From Runella sp. CRIBMP (GTDB taxonomy: Bacteria; Bacteroidota; Bacteroidia; Cytophagales; Spirosomataceae), in contig NZ_JAAAKZ010000015.1 of assembly GCF_009905605.1 (NCBI RefSeq), forward strand, positions 1 to 64,000: a stretch of 64,000 nucleotides of DNA, read 5' to 3'. Positions within the stretch are counted from its first letter, which is position 1; each line of letters begins with the position of its first letter. The notes under the pieces were generated by a model that ran no database searches, was not told the origin of the DNA, and saw only the letters and a program-made list of their open reading frames with translations. Of the stretch, positions 36,701 to 43,991 are shown one piece after another. The position numbers and the translations under genes are program-made.

Positions 36701-37728
36701 AACAACACCCGCTTACCGCGCGCGGCAAAATCGGCCATCAGGTTAGAAATCAATTGCGATTTTCCAGTACCGGGCGGCCCCTGCACCACCAATGACTCGC
36801 CCTGCTTGATTCGCTGAAGCGCCGCCTCTTGCGTACCATCCTGCACGAAAGCCGTAAACGTATACTCCTCTCTGATAGAATTAGTGGTGGGAGTGATAAT
36901 GGGAAAGAAAAAAGGCTCGTTTTCTGCCGACACACCTGCCTCTTCGCTAATCAATGCCTCATAGTCAGGGCCTAAATAACTGCCCGTTTGGGGAAAAATG
37001 CCTAAAACAGCTTCTGGATACAGTTTAAGTTCGCCATTTCGTTCGAGCAACTCAAGGTCGGGTTTGGATTGTCCGTCAAAATATTGAAGATTGTCTTGAA
37101 AAAGGTCTTGGTTAAAGTTGATTTCCAATGCGCTGTTTTTAAGCAATTCGTACAATTCGGTCCGAAACACCAACGGGTCTTTGCTCAGTTCGTCAAGGCT
37201 TTTTTCGAGTAATTCCTCCGAGATTTTAATTTGATTGAAGTGCCCATAAGCCAACAAAAAACTACGATTGAGCGCGGCTGGCTCTCCTCGGCGATGGAGT
37301 CTCCAGGCAGCACCTTCTGCGCTTTCAGAAAGTTGTTGTTGCAACGTAACTGGAAAAAATGCCAACGGTGCGTGAATCACCGTACCATCCATGAGTTTGC
37401 CCCGCACAAAGGGATACGCCACGTACAAATCCTCCGAACCACGCTCTTCCTCAATAAACCGTTCGGTGCGGGCCAGTTTTGTCAGTCGCTTGCTGATTTC
37501 GTTGACTTTTTCAGAACGACTGTCCAAACGTTGACAGAGTTTTATCGTCTTTTTCTGAGAAATGACGTCTTTGAGTACCTCAAATGCTGCGCGGCCATCT
37601 ACGAAATCCAGTTCCTTCCAATCCAAAAACTGTTCGGTAGGGAGCGTATTTAATAACAGCGAACGGTTGCGCGTACTGAGATTGGTAAGTCGACGAAGGT
37701 ATACTTTAAGAACGTCAGCGGTCAGCAT
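33739..37728 (-). CDS. Large DUF4011-type superfamily 1 helicase
   Basis: 1329 residues. The N-terminus (LRRLTNLSTRNRSLLLNTLP) matches the DUF4011 start seen in very large SF1 ATPases. Walker A is GPPGTGKSQL at ~300, motif Ia follows, then a ~480-residue helical insertion. Walker B is DLVIFDEASQC, motif III is VVVGDSKQLTP, and motifs V/VI are ENVQGDERDIIIFS and LNVAITRAREKV. The last ~75 residues (FADLTVKKDGRYEGLILTD, WSFERRWSREWW) recall the C-terminal region of MTES_1575-type nuclease-fused relatives, but no PD-(D/E)xK site is visible. Such helicases occur in defence islands and also alone. The neighbouring two-TM protein overlaps its start by 14 bp. Confidence 0.88.
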   Translation of the reverse strand: MLTADVLKVYLRRLTNLSTRNRSLLLNTLPTEQFLDWKELDFVDGRAAFEVLKDVISQKKTIKLCQRLDSRSEKVNEISKRLTKLARTERFIEEERGSEDLYVAYPFVRGKLMDGTVIHAPLAFFPVTLQQQLSESAEGAAWRLHRRGEPAALNRSFLLAYGHFNQIKISEELLEKSLDELSKDPLVFRTELYELLKNSALEINFNQDLFQDNLQYFDGQSKPDLELLERNGELKLYPEAVLGIFPQTGSYLGPDYEALISEEAGVSAENEPFFFPIITPTTNSIREEYTFTAFVQDGTQEAALQRIKQGESLVVQGPPGTGKSQLISNLMADFAARGKRVLLVCQKRVALDVVHQRLAQVGMSPFLALVHDFKNDRAALYGQLTAQIENVEAYQQQNYSLDSIVLERRFLQTSRSIEQVGKELGEFKTALFNSLDCGISPKELYLTSDPTAPQVAMLHFKSFQFDDKLEVFLQKMRRYASYREALNETHPWHNRVDFSQISFQEISKIDATIDEVISWNENLQTQTQGCLGEAITIDKALHLASQKNALLQCAQWLEEENVWPLLKKWESGFFTKETKKWIKNAAEEIFRLSTEKQLGAEIASSGLTSFALRLQNIITARGSLLKWAFYGDKAYFRSLAASYGLSLDLEDLYKLNDYLTNRVSGEQLLKEVGEKLEVSILTEQFERSQANYKAFMISYGTAQEVFQQLGKNFEFLRKSVNEARSFQELTKKIEALVALCEQTAQKYQVWQKYLTKEQINRLFVSSTFQNELKQTLHRDFDLLTEADVLKSNFSPIEAEVCQALETQQATQNEDFIRLFQNSLRLAWLAHLEELYPVLRAVSSLKMGQLEQELQEGILQKQSLSREILLMQLREQTGKNVEFNRLQNRVTYRELHHQVTKKRKIWPVRKLMEQHAEEVFRLVPCWLASPETVSAVFPLTKGLFDLVIFDEASQCYAEYGIPSIYRSKQTVVVGDSKQLTPYDLYRVRYEGENDEERAALEVESLLDLSKQFLPETMLQGHYRSRSLDLIDFSNQHFYKNRLQLLPHFEDINQSEPAIQFIKVGGIWENNRNLAEAEKVVELLNDFQRTYPNHSIGVVTFNLPQQQLIENLLLRPRDENSAETHFLGLAAHSLFVKNIENVQGDERDIIIFSVGYAPDARGKLRAQFGSLNALGGENRLNVAITRAREKVFVVTSILPDELRVEESLHEGPRLLKAYLQYALDVSEGRYSPQPFVSENYRSEWLLKEQLMKSEKWQTKAESAPSTLHLTLPFADLTVKKDGRYEGLILTDDELYQQAVSAKESHAYLPLQLRAKGWSFERRWSREWWRKR

Positions 37729-38068
37729 TATCTACGTGTAAAATGTGGAAAAAGCGGTGGATGAAAGGAGCAAATAAGACTGAAGTAGCTGATAAAAAAG
37801 TAATGCCACTAAATAACGCATAAAACGAAGCAAAAATTTTGGCGGTATCGCATTTAAGCGGATCTACTGGCCCCATACCTCCCAAAATCATGGCAGCATT
37901 GTAGAAAGAATCAACCCAGCTTAGGTGCGGATGAGTCAAATAATGATAGCCCGCCGCCCCGATGATCCACGAAACACCAATCATCCCAAGTGCCACCAAA
38001 GAATACTTCAATACGCGGCGCTGAAACTTCGGCCGGGGTAACACTTTTTGGGAATGATGCTCAAACAT
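37715..38068 (-). CDS. Two-TM membrane protein resembling a degenerate 2TM ion channel
   Basis: 117 residues. TM1 is at ~23-45 (YSLVALGMIGVSWIIGAAGYHYL). A re-entrant-like loop WVDSFYNAAMILGGMGPVDP sits where a K+-channel pore helix and filter would be. TM2 is at ~82-105 (IFASFYALFSGITFLSATSVLF), followed by a short basic tail. The canonical TVGYG filter is replaced by GGMGP, so ion conduction is unproven. The 3' end overlaps the helicase start by 14 bp, indicating translational coupling. Confidence 0.65.
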   Translation of the reverse strand: MFEHHSQKVLPRPKFQRRVLKYSLVALGMIGVSWIIGAAGYHYLTHPHLSWVDSFYNAAMILGGMGPVDPLKCDTAKIFASFYALFSGITFLSATSVLFAPFIHRFFHILHVDNADR

Positions 38069-38171
38069 GGAAGTAGTTGGTTATCAAGAATTGAAAACCT
38101 AAAATAGCATTTTTATTTCCCGAACCAAAGCCCGAACTTTGTCGTTAAATCAGTATCAACTTTTTTTTAGT

Positions 38172-38360
38172 ATGCTTTCACGCCGCCAAGAACGCGAACA
38201 ACTTAAAACCACCCTCGGCTACCGCCTTTGGAGCGTGGCATTTACGATTTTTTATCCGATTATCTCGCTCTTTGCCTTGGTATTTACGGGGATAGTGCGG
38301 TTATTTTCGGGTATTTCGCAGGGATTGGTTTGGCTCTTAAACGGAGGTAAACGCGCCTAA
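38172..38360 (+). CDS. Small membrane-associated protein
   Basis: 62 residues from the ATG (a TTG 33 bp upstream is also open). A basic N-terminal helix (MLSRRQEREQLKTTLGYR) is followed by one long hydrophobic segment (VAFTIFYPIISLFALVFTGIVRLF). It shares one base with the start of the following TIGR02757 gene (TAATGA), so it is a genuine translated partner. The function is unknown. Confidence 0.65.
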   Translation: MLSRRQEREQLKTTLGYRLWSVAFTIFYPIISLFALVFTGIVRLFSGISQGLVWLLNGGKRA

Positions 38361-39130
38361 TGACAGATTATGTTGCTGAGTTATTGGAACAAAAAGTAGC
38401 TCAATACAACCGTCCTGATTTTATCCCCAACGACCCCATTAGCATTCCACACCTATTTTCTCGTCGACAAGACATTGAAATTATGGGGTTTTGGGCAGCG
38501 GTATTGGCTTGGGGGCAGCGCAAAACCATCATCAACAAGTGCAATGAGCTGATTCAGTTGATGGACGGTGCGCCCTATGAGTTCATCAAAAACCATCAAG
38601 ATTCCGATTTAAAGCGCTTTCTTCAATTCAAACACCGCACCTTCAACGCGACGGATACGCTGTACTTTCTTCATTTTTTTAAGGAATATTATCAACGGCA
38701 TGATTCGTTGGAAAGTGCCTTTTCACAGACCTTAACACCCGATGCTTCGCACGTAGAAAAGGGTTTGGCGGCATTCCATGAGCTATTTTTTAGTTTAGAA
38801 GATTTCCCCGAGCGCACCCGCAAACACATTGCCACGCCCATCCGTAAGTCGTCGTGCAAACGCCTGAATATGTTTTTGCGCTGGATGGTCCGCCAAGATG
38901 ATAAAGGCGTAGATTTTGGCCTTTGGACTACCATCAAACCCTCCCAACTTATCTGCCCCTGCGACGTACACGTAGACCGCGTAGCCCGCAAACTCGGCCT
39001 CATTCAGCGCCCCACTACCGATTGGCTTACCGCCCTAGAACTCACCGAAAACTTAAAGCAATTGGACCCTAATGACCCCGTAAAGTATGATTTTGCCTTG
39101 TTTGGACTAGGTGTGGAGGGGGAAATGTAG
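38360..39130 (+). CDS. TIGR02757-family (DUF2400) protein
   Basis: 256 residues. Family hallmarks are visible: VAQYNRPDFIPNDPISIPH, QDIEIMGFWAAVLAWGQRKTII, RKSSCKRLNMFLRWMVR and CDVHVDRVARKLGL, with helix-hairpin-helix-like C-terminal helices (DPVKYDFALFGLGV). The fold recalls HhH DNA-glycosylase-type proteins, but no activity is established for the family. The start overlaps the stop of the small membrane protein. Confidence 0.9.
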   Translation: MTDYVAELLEQKVAQYNRPDFIPNDPISIPHLFSRRQDIEIMGFWAAVLAWGQRKTIINKCNELIQLMDGAPYEFIKNHQDSDLKRFLQFKHRTFNATDTLYFLHFFKEYYQRHDSLESAFSQTLTPDASHVEKGLAAFHELFFSLEDFPERTRKHIATPIRKSSCKRLNMFLRWMVRQDDKGVDFGLWTTIKPSQLICPCDVHVDRVARKLGLIQRPTTDWLTALELTENLKQLDPNDPVKYDFALFGLGVEGEM

Positions 39131-39171
39131 ACGAACTGACTTGCAAAATCGCCAAACGTTTTCAATCTTTA

Positions 39172-39357
39172 ATGCGTTATTTGTATAATAATAACAATGC
39201 ACCGATGAAAACGCCTGCAAATCCCGATAAGTTTAAAAAACAGAACCCCAAACCTCCTAAGAAAAGTTTGATGGAGTTGGTGAAAAAAGTCATTCCAAAG
39301 GGGAAATACAAAGGGCTTTCAAAAATTTTAGAGCCTCACGAACTACCTGATTGTTAA
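39172..39357 (+). CDS. Putative antitoxin partner of PIN-domain toxin
   Basis: 61 residues; an internal Met at residue 12 is an alternative start. It is basic, Lys/Pro-rich at first (KKQNPKPPKKSLMELVKKVI), then GLSKILEPHELPDC. Its stop codon overlaps the toxin ATG (TAATG), the classic arrangement of a toxin-antitoxin operon. No known antitoxin DNA-binding fold is obvious, so the assignment rests on position and size. Confidence 0.6.
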   Translation: MRYLYNNNNAPMKTPANPDKFKKQNPKPPKKSLMELVKKVIPKGKYKGLSKILEPHELPDC

Positions 39358-39770
39358 TGAATTATTTGCTGGACACAAATGTCTTCATTATTCTTATAGA
39401 AGAAAATTTTGACAGACTTAGCCAAGCTCAGAAAGAGGTAATATCAAATTCTGAAAGTATATTTTGGCTTTCTGAATCAAGTTTGTACGAAATTGCAATC
39501 AAAGTCAGGTTGGAAAAATCTGATTTTTCTCACATTAAAATTTCTACGATTGAGAAAGACAGACAGCGATTAAACATTCGCTTGTTAAAACCTAAAGTAC
39601 TTCATTATTTGAATATTCCCGAAGTTCCCAAAGTGTATGTGAGTCCCTCCAAATTACACGCCGACCCATTCGACTTATTGATTATCTCACAGGCACTTAT
39701 CGAAAACCTCCCTATCCTTTCAACCGACCGCTATTTCCCAGAATATGAAGGGCTCCAAGTGGTTAATTAA
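39357..39770 (+). CDS. PIN-domain toxin (VapC-like ribonuclease)
   Basis: 137 residues. Acidic catalytic residues of PIN nucleases are in place: Asp in YLLDTNVFI, Glu in SESSLYEIAIKV, Asp in HADPFDLLIISQA, and the terminal LPILSTDRYFPEY. The ATG at the antitoxin stop is preferred over a TTG two codons upstream. PIN toxins of type II systems cleave tRNA or mRNA. The pair is AT-richer than the neighbouring TIGR02757 gene, suggesting acquisition. Confidence 0.9.
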   Translation: MNYLLDTNVFIILIEENFDRLSQAQKEVISNSESIFWLSESSLYEIAIKVRLEKSDFSHIKISTIEKDRQRLNIRLLKPKVLHYLNIPEVPKVYVSPSKLHADPFDLLIISQALIENLPILSTDRYFPEYEGLQVVN

Positions 39771-39781
39771 CAAGAGAAAAG

Positions 39782-40279
39782 TTACCCTAACTCAAACACC
39801 ACCGCATCTGCTCGGCCTTCATATCCGGCATCCACTTTTTTCATTCCTACTTTCTCCAAAACGTGTTTGGAAGAGGTATTTTCATCCTGCACAAAAGCCA
39901 CGATTTTTCTGCCTTTAAAGTTTTGTTGCAAGTAATCAATGACTTTCTTTGTGATTTCAGTGGCGTAGCCTTTGCCCCATGCTTCGGGCAAAAAAGCGTA
40001 GCCTGCTTCAATATCATCGGTATCTTCAATGTGTTTGATTTTAACGAGCCCAATATACGTATCGGTCGCTTTTTCAAAACACGCAAAAAGCCCCAGTCCC
40101 TCATTGGCGGCGGCGTAAATGGCTTCTTGTCGGATTCTTCCCAAACTTTGAGAAAGTTCTGTAACGGGCTTTCGGATGAATGCCATCACTTCGGGGTTGC
40201 TCTCAATGCGGAACAAATCATGGGCATCACTTTCTCCAAAAAGGCGAAGATAAAGACGTTGAGTTTCTAAAAAAGGCAT
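39782..40279 (-). CDS. GNAT-family N-acetyltransferase
   Basis: 165 residues of RimJ/RimL-like type: TQRLYLRLFGESDAHDLFRI at the N-terminus, EAGYAFLPEAWGKGYATEITKKVIDYL as the acetyl-CoA loop, and ENTSSKHVLEKVGMKKV near the end. Such enzymes acetylate protein N-termini or small amines. The substrate is unknown. VanZ follows 16 bp upstream on the same strand. Confidence 0.92.
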   Translation of the reverse strand: MPFLETQRLYLRLFGESDAHDLFRIESNPEVMAFIRKPVTELSQSLGRIRQEAIYAAANEGLGLFACFEKATDTYIGLVKIKHIEDTDDIEAGYAFLPEAWGKGYATEITKKVIDYLQQNFKGRKIVAFVQDENTSSKHVLEKVGMKKVDAGYEGRADAVVFELG

Positions 40280-40294
40280 TATTGTAGATAAGTT

Positions 40295-40672
40295 TCAGAG
40301 TGAGCGACGCGAATCACCAGCTAAAAAAAATGTCTTTTTAACCCATTCTGCAATCGGAATGGCCACGATTACTCCAAGGGCATCGGCAAGAGCGTCGTAA
40401 AGGTCAAACGTACGGCCAATGGGCAGTACATGCTGCCATACTTCAATAAAAAAGCCGTAAATAATTCCTCCGACAATTACCCAAATGGGCTGAGGCTTGG
40501 CCCAATACCAAAGTGCGCCCAAGATTCCAAAAGAGCCGAAATGATGTAGTTTATCCCAGCCTAAATCTTTGGGCATTTGTTTGCTCGGAAGTGAGCAAAG
40601 CCCCAAAATCACCAACGTCCAAACGATGGCAAGATGGGGCTTTGAAAAGATATTTTTTAACCAATGATTCAT
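40295..40672 (-). CDS. VanZ-like membrane protein
   Basis: 125 residues from MNHWLKN (the frame is open 22 codons more, through a sequence unlike the family). Four hydrophobic segments and family motifs LCSLPSKQMPKDLGWDKLHHFGSFGILGALWYW, GFFIEVWQHVLPIGRTFDLYDALADALGV are present. VanZ relatives are small membrane proteins of uncertain biochemical role. It is likely co-transcribed with the downstream GNAT gene. Confidence 0.88.
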   Translation of the reverse strand: MNHWLKNIFSKPHLAIVWTLVILGLCSLPSKQMPKDLGWDKLHHFGSFGILGALWYWAKPQPIWVIVGGIIYGFFIEVWQHVLPIGRTFDLYDALADALGVIVAIPIAEWVKKTFFLAGDSRRSL

Positions 40673-40773
40673 TTTAAAAGTGATTCTGTGCCGCAAAAAC
40701 GGCAAAAAACGCAAGGAATCCCAAAAAATGGAGCCCAAGATTTACATTCTCACTCCTACATTATGGTCATTTT

Positions 40774-41844
40774 TTACAAATTCTTCAACAACTCTGCGCC
40801 CATGGCGTCGGTGCCTAAGATTTTGTCGGCGGGAGTTTCGCTGTTGGCGATGTCGCGCGTGCGGAAACCGGCTTTCAACACGGCATCTACGGCGGCGATG
40901 ATGGCCTCAGATTCTGCTTTCAAACCAAACGAAATATCCAACAATAATGCTGCCGAAAGAACAGATGCCAACGGATTGGCAACGCCTTTGCCCGTGATGT
41001 CGTGCGCTGAACCGTGGATAGGCTCGTATACGCCAGTGCTGTCGCCTACCGAAGCAGAAGCCAACATTCCCATAGAACCCGCAATTTGACTGGCTTCGTC
41101 GGTGAGAATATCGCCAAATAAGTTACCCGTTACAACCACGTCAAAACGGCGTGGGTCTTTGATGAGCAACATCGCCGCCGCATCAATGAATTGGTGTTCT
41201 ACCTCTACGTCTGGATATTCGGGAGCCAATTTCTGAATAACTTCACGCCACAAACGACTTGATTCCAGCACGTTGGCTTTATCGACCGACATGAGTTTTT
41301 TGCTGCGCGTACGAGCGGCTTCAAACGCCTTGCGGGCAATGCGCTCCACTTCGTATTTGCTGTAAATCATGGTATCGTAGGCGGTATTTCCGTCGTCAAG
41401 GCGTTCACGCTTTCCGAAATATACGTCGCCAGTCAACTCACGGAAAAAGAGAATATCACAGCCTTTCAGGATTTCAGGTTTGATACTAGATGCTTCCAAC
41501 AACTCATCAAACAATTTGATAGGACGCAGATTGGCGTACAAGCCAAGCTCTTTGCGCATTCTCAACAAACCCTGCTCTGGACGTACTTTAGCCGAAGGGT
41601 CGTTGTCGTATTTGGGGTGGCCTACGGCACCAAACAAAATGGCATCGGAAGCGCGCATTTTAACGAGGGTTTCTTCGGGAAGCGGGTCGCCAGTGGCTTC
41701 GATGGCTACGTGGCCGATGAGGGCTTCGTCGTAGGTAAATTCATGGCCGAATTTTTCGGCGATGCGGTCTAAGACCTGTTTTCCAACGGTGGTAACTTCT
41801 TGCCCGATACCATCACCGGGAACGATTAGGATGTGTTTTTTCAT
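40774..41844 (-). CDS. leuB: 3-isopropylmalate dehydrogenase
   Basis: 356 residues. Isocitrate/isopropylmalate dehydrogenase hallmarks: PGDGIGQEVT, substrate Arg cluster RPEQGLLRMRKELGLYANLRP, RELTGDVYFGKRE, catalytic Lys/Asp in DKANVLESSRLWREVI, and GNLFGDILTDEASQIAGSMG. It oxidises 3-isopropylmalate in leucine synthesis. Relatives also use 3-methylmalate if the upstream synthase is a citramalate synthase. It is the last gene of the leuC-leuD-leuA-leuB operon, 16 bp after the synthase. Confidence 0.96.
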   Translation of the reverse strand: MKKHILIVPGDGIGQEVTTVGKQVLDRIAEKFGHEFTYDEALIGHVAIEATGDPLPEETLVKMRASDAILFGAVGHPKYDNDPSAKVRPEQGLLRMRKELGLYANLRPIKLFDELLEASSIKPEILKGCDILFFRELTGDVYFGKRERLDDGNTAYDTMIYSKYEVERIARKAFEAARTRSKKLMSVDKANVLESSRLWREVIQKLAPEYPDVEVEHQFIDAAAMLLIKDPRRFDVVVTGNLFGDILTDEASQIAGSMGMLASASVGDSTGVYEPIHGSAHDITGKGVANPLASVLSAALLLDISFGLKAESEAIIAAVDAVLKAGFRTRDIANSETPADKILGTDAMGAELLKNL

Positions 41845-41860
41845 TTGTATTTTTGTACAA

Positions 41861-43378
41861 CTATATAGAAATCAAGTTCAGCATCTTCTGAGTGGCTTTG
41901 ATGGCCGATACCGTTTGGTCAGAGTCCAAGCCTCTGGTTTTAAACTCTTTATTGTTCCAATTCCACGTGATGATGGTTTCACAAAGTGCGTCGGTGCGCC
42001 CTCCCGTTGGGATACGAACGGCGTAATCAGTCAACAGCGGGAGCGTTTTTCCTTTGACCTCATAAATTTTCTTCAGCGCATTCATAAACGCATCGTACTG
42101 ACCATCACCCTGCGCATTTTCTTCAAACACCTCATCTTCGATTTTCACCTTGAGCGTTGCCGATGGTTTTAGGTCTTTGGAGTGGGTCAACACATAATTG
42201 AGCACTTCAATTTTGTACTCGATGGCGTTGGTATCCAACACGTCAGAGATAATGTACGGAAGGTCGTCTTGCGTCACCACTTCCTTTCTATCACCGAGTT
42301 CAATGATTCGTTGCGTTACTTTTTTGAGGTCTTCATCGGCGAGTTTGATGCCCAATTCCCGAAGGTTATTTTCGATATTGGCTTTCCCCGACGTTTTGCC
42401 CAATGCATACGAACGCTTGCGCCCAAAACGCTCTGGCATCAGCTCATTGAAATACAGGTTGTTTTTCTTGTCGCCATCGGCATGAATACCAGCTGTTTGG
42501 GTAAAAACATTATCTCCCACAATCGGTTTGTTGGCTGGAATACGAAGCCCAGAGAAGGTTTCAACGATTTTGCTAATGGAATACAACGACTCCTCCACTA
42601 CTCCCGTGGTTACTTCTGGCATGAAATCCTTCAAGACGGCAATCGCACTTGCCAACGGCGCATTTCCCGCCCGTTCTCCCATGCCATTGACCGTCAAATG
42701 CAATCCGTGGGCTCCCGCCCGCACTGCTTCCATAACGTTGGCAATGCTTAAATCATAATCGTTATGGGCATGAAAATCAAAGTGTTGATTAGGATAACGC
42801 TCCACAATTGATTTTACAAACGAATAAGATTCAGCTGGCGTAAGCACCCCCAGCGTATCGGGCAACAGCACGCGACGAATGGGCTGAGTAGTCAGAAAAT
42901 CAAGGAATTGGAATACATATTCGGGAGAATTACGCATTCCATTGCTCCAATCTTCGAGGTACACATTGGCAGAAATCCCTTTCGAATGTGCCAACGCAAT
43001 CACTTTTTGAATGTCTTCAAAATGCGCTTCGGGTGTTTTTTTGAGTTGATGCACCAAGTGATTCAGCGATCCTTTGGTCAACAGGTTCATGACCGTAGCA
43101 CCCGATTCAAGCATCCAGTTGATAGACGCTTCGCCGTCTACAAACGTCAGTACTTCCACCTTATCCAAAAAACCGTTTTCCTTCGCCCAATCGGTGATTT
43201 TCTTTACCGCCCGAAATTCTCCTTCTGACACCCGCGCCGAAGCAATTTCGATGCGGTCGACTTTGACATCCGTGAGAAGCAGTTGGGCCAACGCCAGCTT
43301 TTCAGAAGCCGAAAAAGACACTCCGCTGGTTTGTTCACCGTCGCGGAGTGTCGTATCCATTATTTCGATGTATCTCAT
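41861..43378 (-). CDS. leuA: 2-isopropylmalate / citramalate synthase family enzyme
   Basis: 505 residues. A TIM-barrel with DTTLRDGEQTSGVSFSASEK, the metal-binding HAHNDYDLS and the Gly-rich NGMGERAGN is followed by a linker and a C-terminal LeuA dimer/regulatory domain (~385-490: IEYKIEVLNYVLTHS, AVRIPTGGRTDALCETIITW). The post-barrel motif reads HADGDKKNNLYFNELMPERFG and YALGKTSGKANIE, not the classical HQDGVLK / LGKHSGR of LeuA. This resembles the citramalate-synthase branch, so acetyl-CoA plus either 2-ketoisovalerate or pyruvate could be the reaction. It sits between leuD (2 bp) and leuB (16 bp), so it functions with them. Confidence 0.85.
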   Translation of the reverse strand: MRYIEIMDTTLRDGEQTSGVSFSASEKLALAQLLLTDVKVDRIEIASARVSEGEFRAVKKITDWAKENGFLDKVEVLTFVDGEASINWMLESGATVMNLLTKGSLNHLVHQLKKTPEAHFEDIQKVIALAHSKGISANVYLEDWSNGMRNSPEYVFQFLDFLTTQPIRRVLLPDTLGVLTPAESYSFVKSIVERYPNQHFDFHAHNDYDLSIANVMEAVRAGAHGLHLTVNGMGERAGNAPLASAIAVLKDFMPEVTTGVVEESLYSISKIVETFSGLRIPANKPIVGDNVFTQTAGIHADGDKKNNLYFNELMPERFGRKRSYALGKTSGKANIENNLRELGIKLADEDLKKVTQRIIELGDRKEVVTQDDLPYIISDVLDTNAIEYKIEVLNYVLTHSKDLKPSATLKVKIEDEVFEENAQGDGQYDAFMNALKKIYEVKGKTLPLLTDYAVRIPTGGRTDALCETIITWNWNNKEFKTRGLDSDQTVSAIKATQKMLNLISI

Positions 43379-43380
43379 AA

Positions 43381-43977
43381 TTAGAAAAGAAGCGCGGCCT
43401 CAAAAGCGCCGATTTCTTCTTTCATGGCCCGCAGATAGTCAATATCATCGAACCCGTTTAACAAATTGTGTTTTTTGTAACCGTTGATATCGAAAGACTC
43501 CTTTTCGCCAGTGGCTAGAATAGTCACCGTTTGGTCGGGCAAGCTTACTTCCAATTCGGTTTTTGGGTCTTTTTCAATCGCCAAAAAGATTTTATCCAAA
43601 AACTCTGGGCTTACCGTTACGGGCAAAATTCCAACGTTGATGGAGTTGTTCTTGAAAATATCGGCAAAGAAACTCGAAATGACGCAACGGAAACCGTAAT
43701 CGTAGATGGCCCACGCGGCGTGCTCGCGACTCGAACCGCTTCCGAAGTTACGACCGCCAACAAGGATTTTGCCGGAGTAAATTGGGTTGTTCAGTACAAA
43801 ATCGGCTTTGGGTGAATTGTCAGGATTATAGCGCCAATCGCGAAAAAGATTATCGCCGAAGCCTTCCCGCTTGGTGGCTTTCAAAAAGCGAGCGGGGATG
43901 ATTTGGTCGGTATCCACGTTCTCCAAGGGAAGAGGTACCGCCGAAGATTTTAATATGGTGAATTGATCGTATGCCAT
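43381..43977 (-). CDS. leuD: 3-isopropylmalate dehydratase small subunit
   Basis: 198 residues, the standard LeuD length. LPLENVDTDQIIPARFLK at the start, and the swivelling-domain motif GGRNFGSGSSREHAAWAI. With LeuC it isomerises 2- to 3-isopropylmalate (and citramalate to 3-methylmalate). It follows leuC by 14 bp. Confidence 0.97.
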   Translation of the reverse strand: MAYDQFTILKSSAVPLPLENVDTDQIIPARFLKATKREGFGDNLFRDWRYNPDNSPKADFVLNNPIYSGKILVGGRNFGSGSSREHAAWAIYDYGFRCVISSFFADIFKNNSINVGILPVTVSPEFLDKIFLAIEKDPKTELEVSLPDQTVTILATGEKESFDINGYKKHNLLNGFDDIDYLRAMKEEIGAFEAALLF

Positions 43978-43991
43978 GATTATTTTATTGT

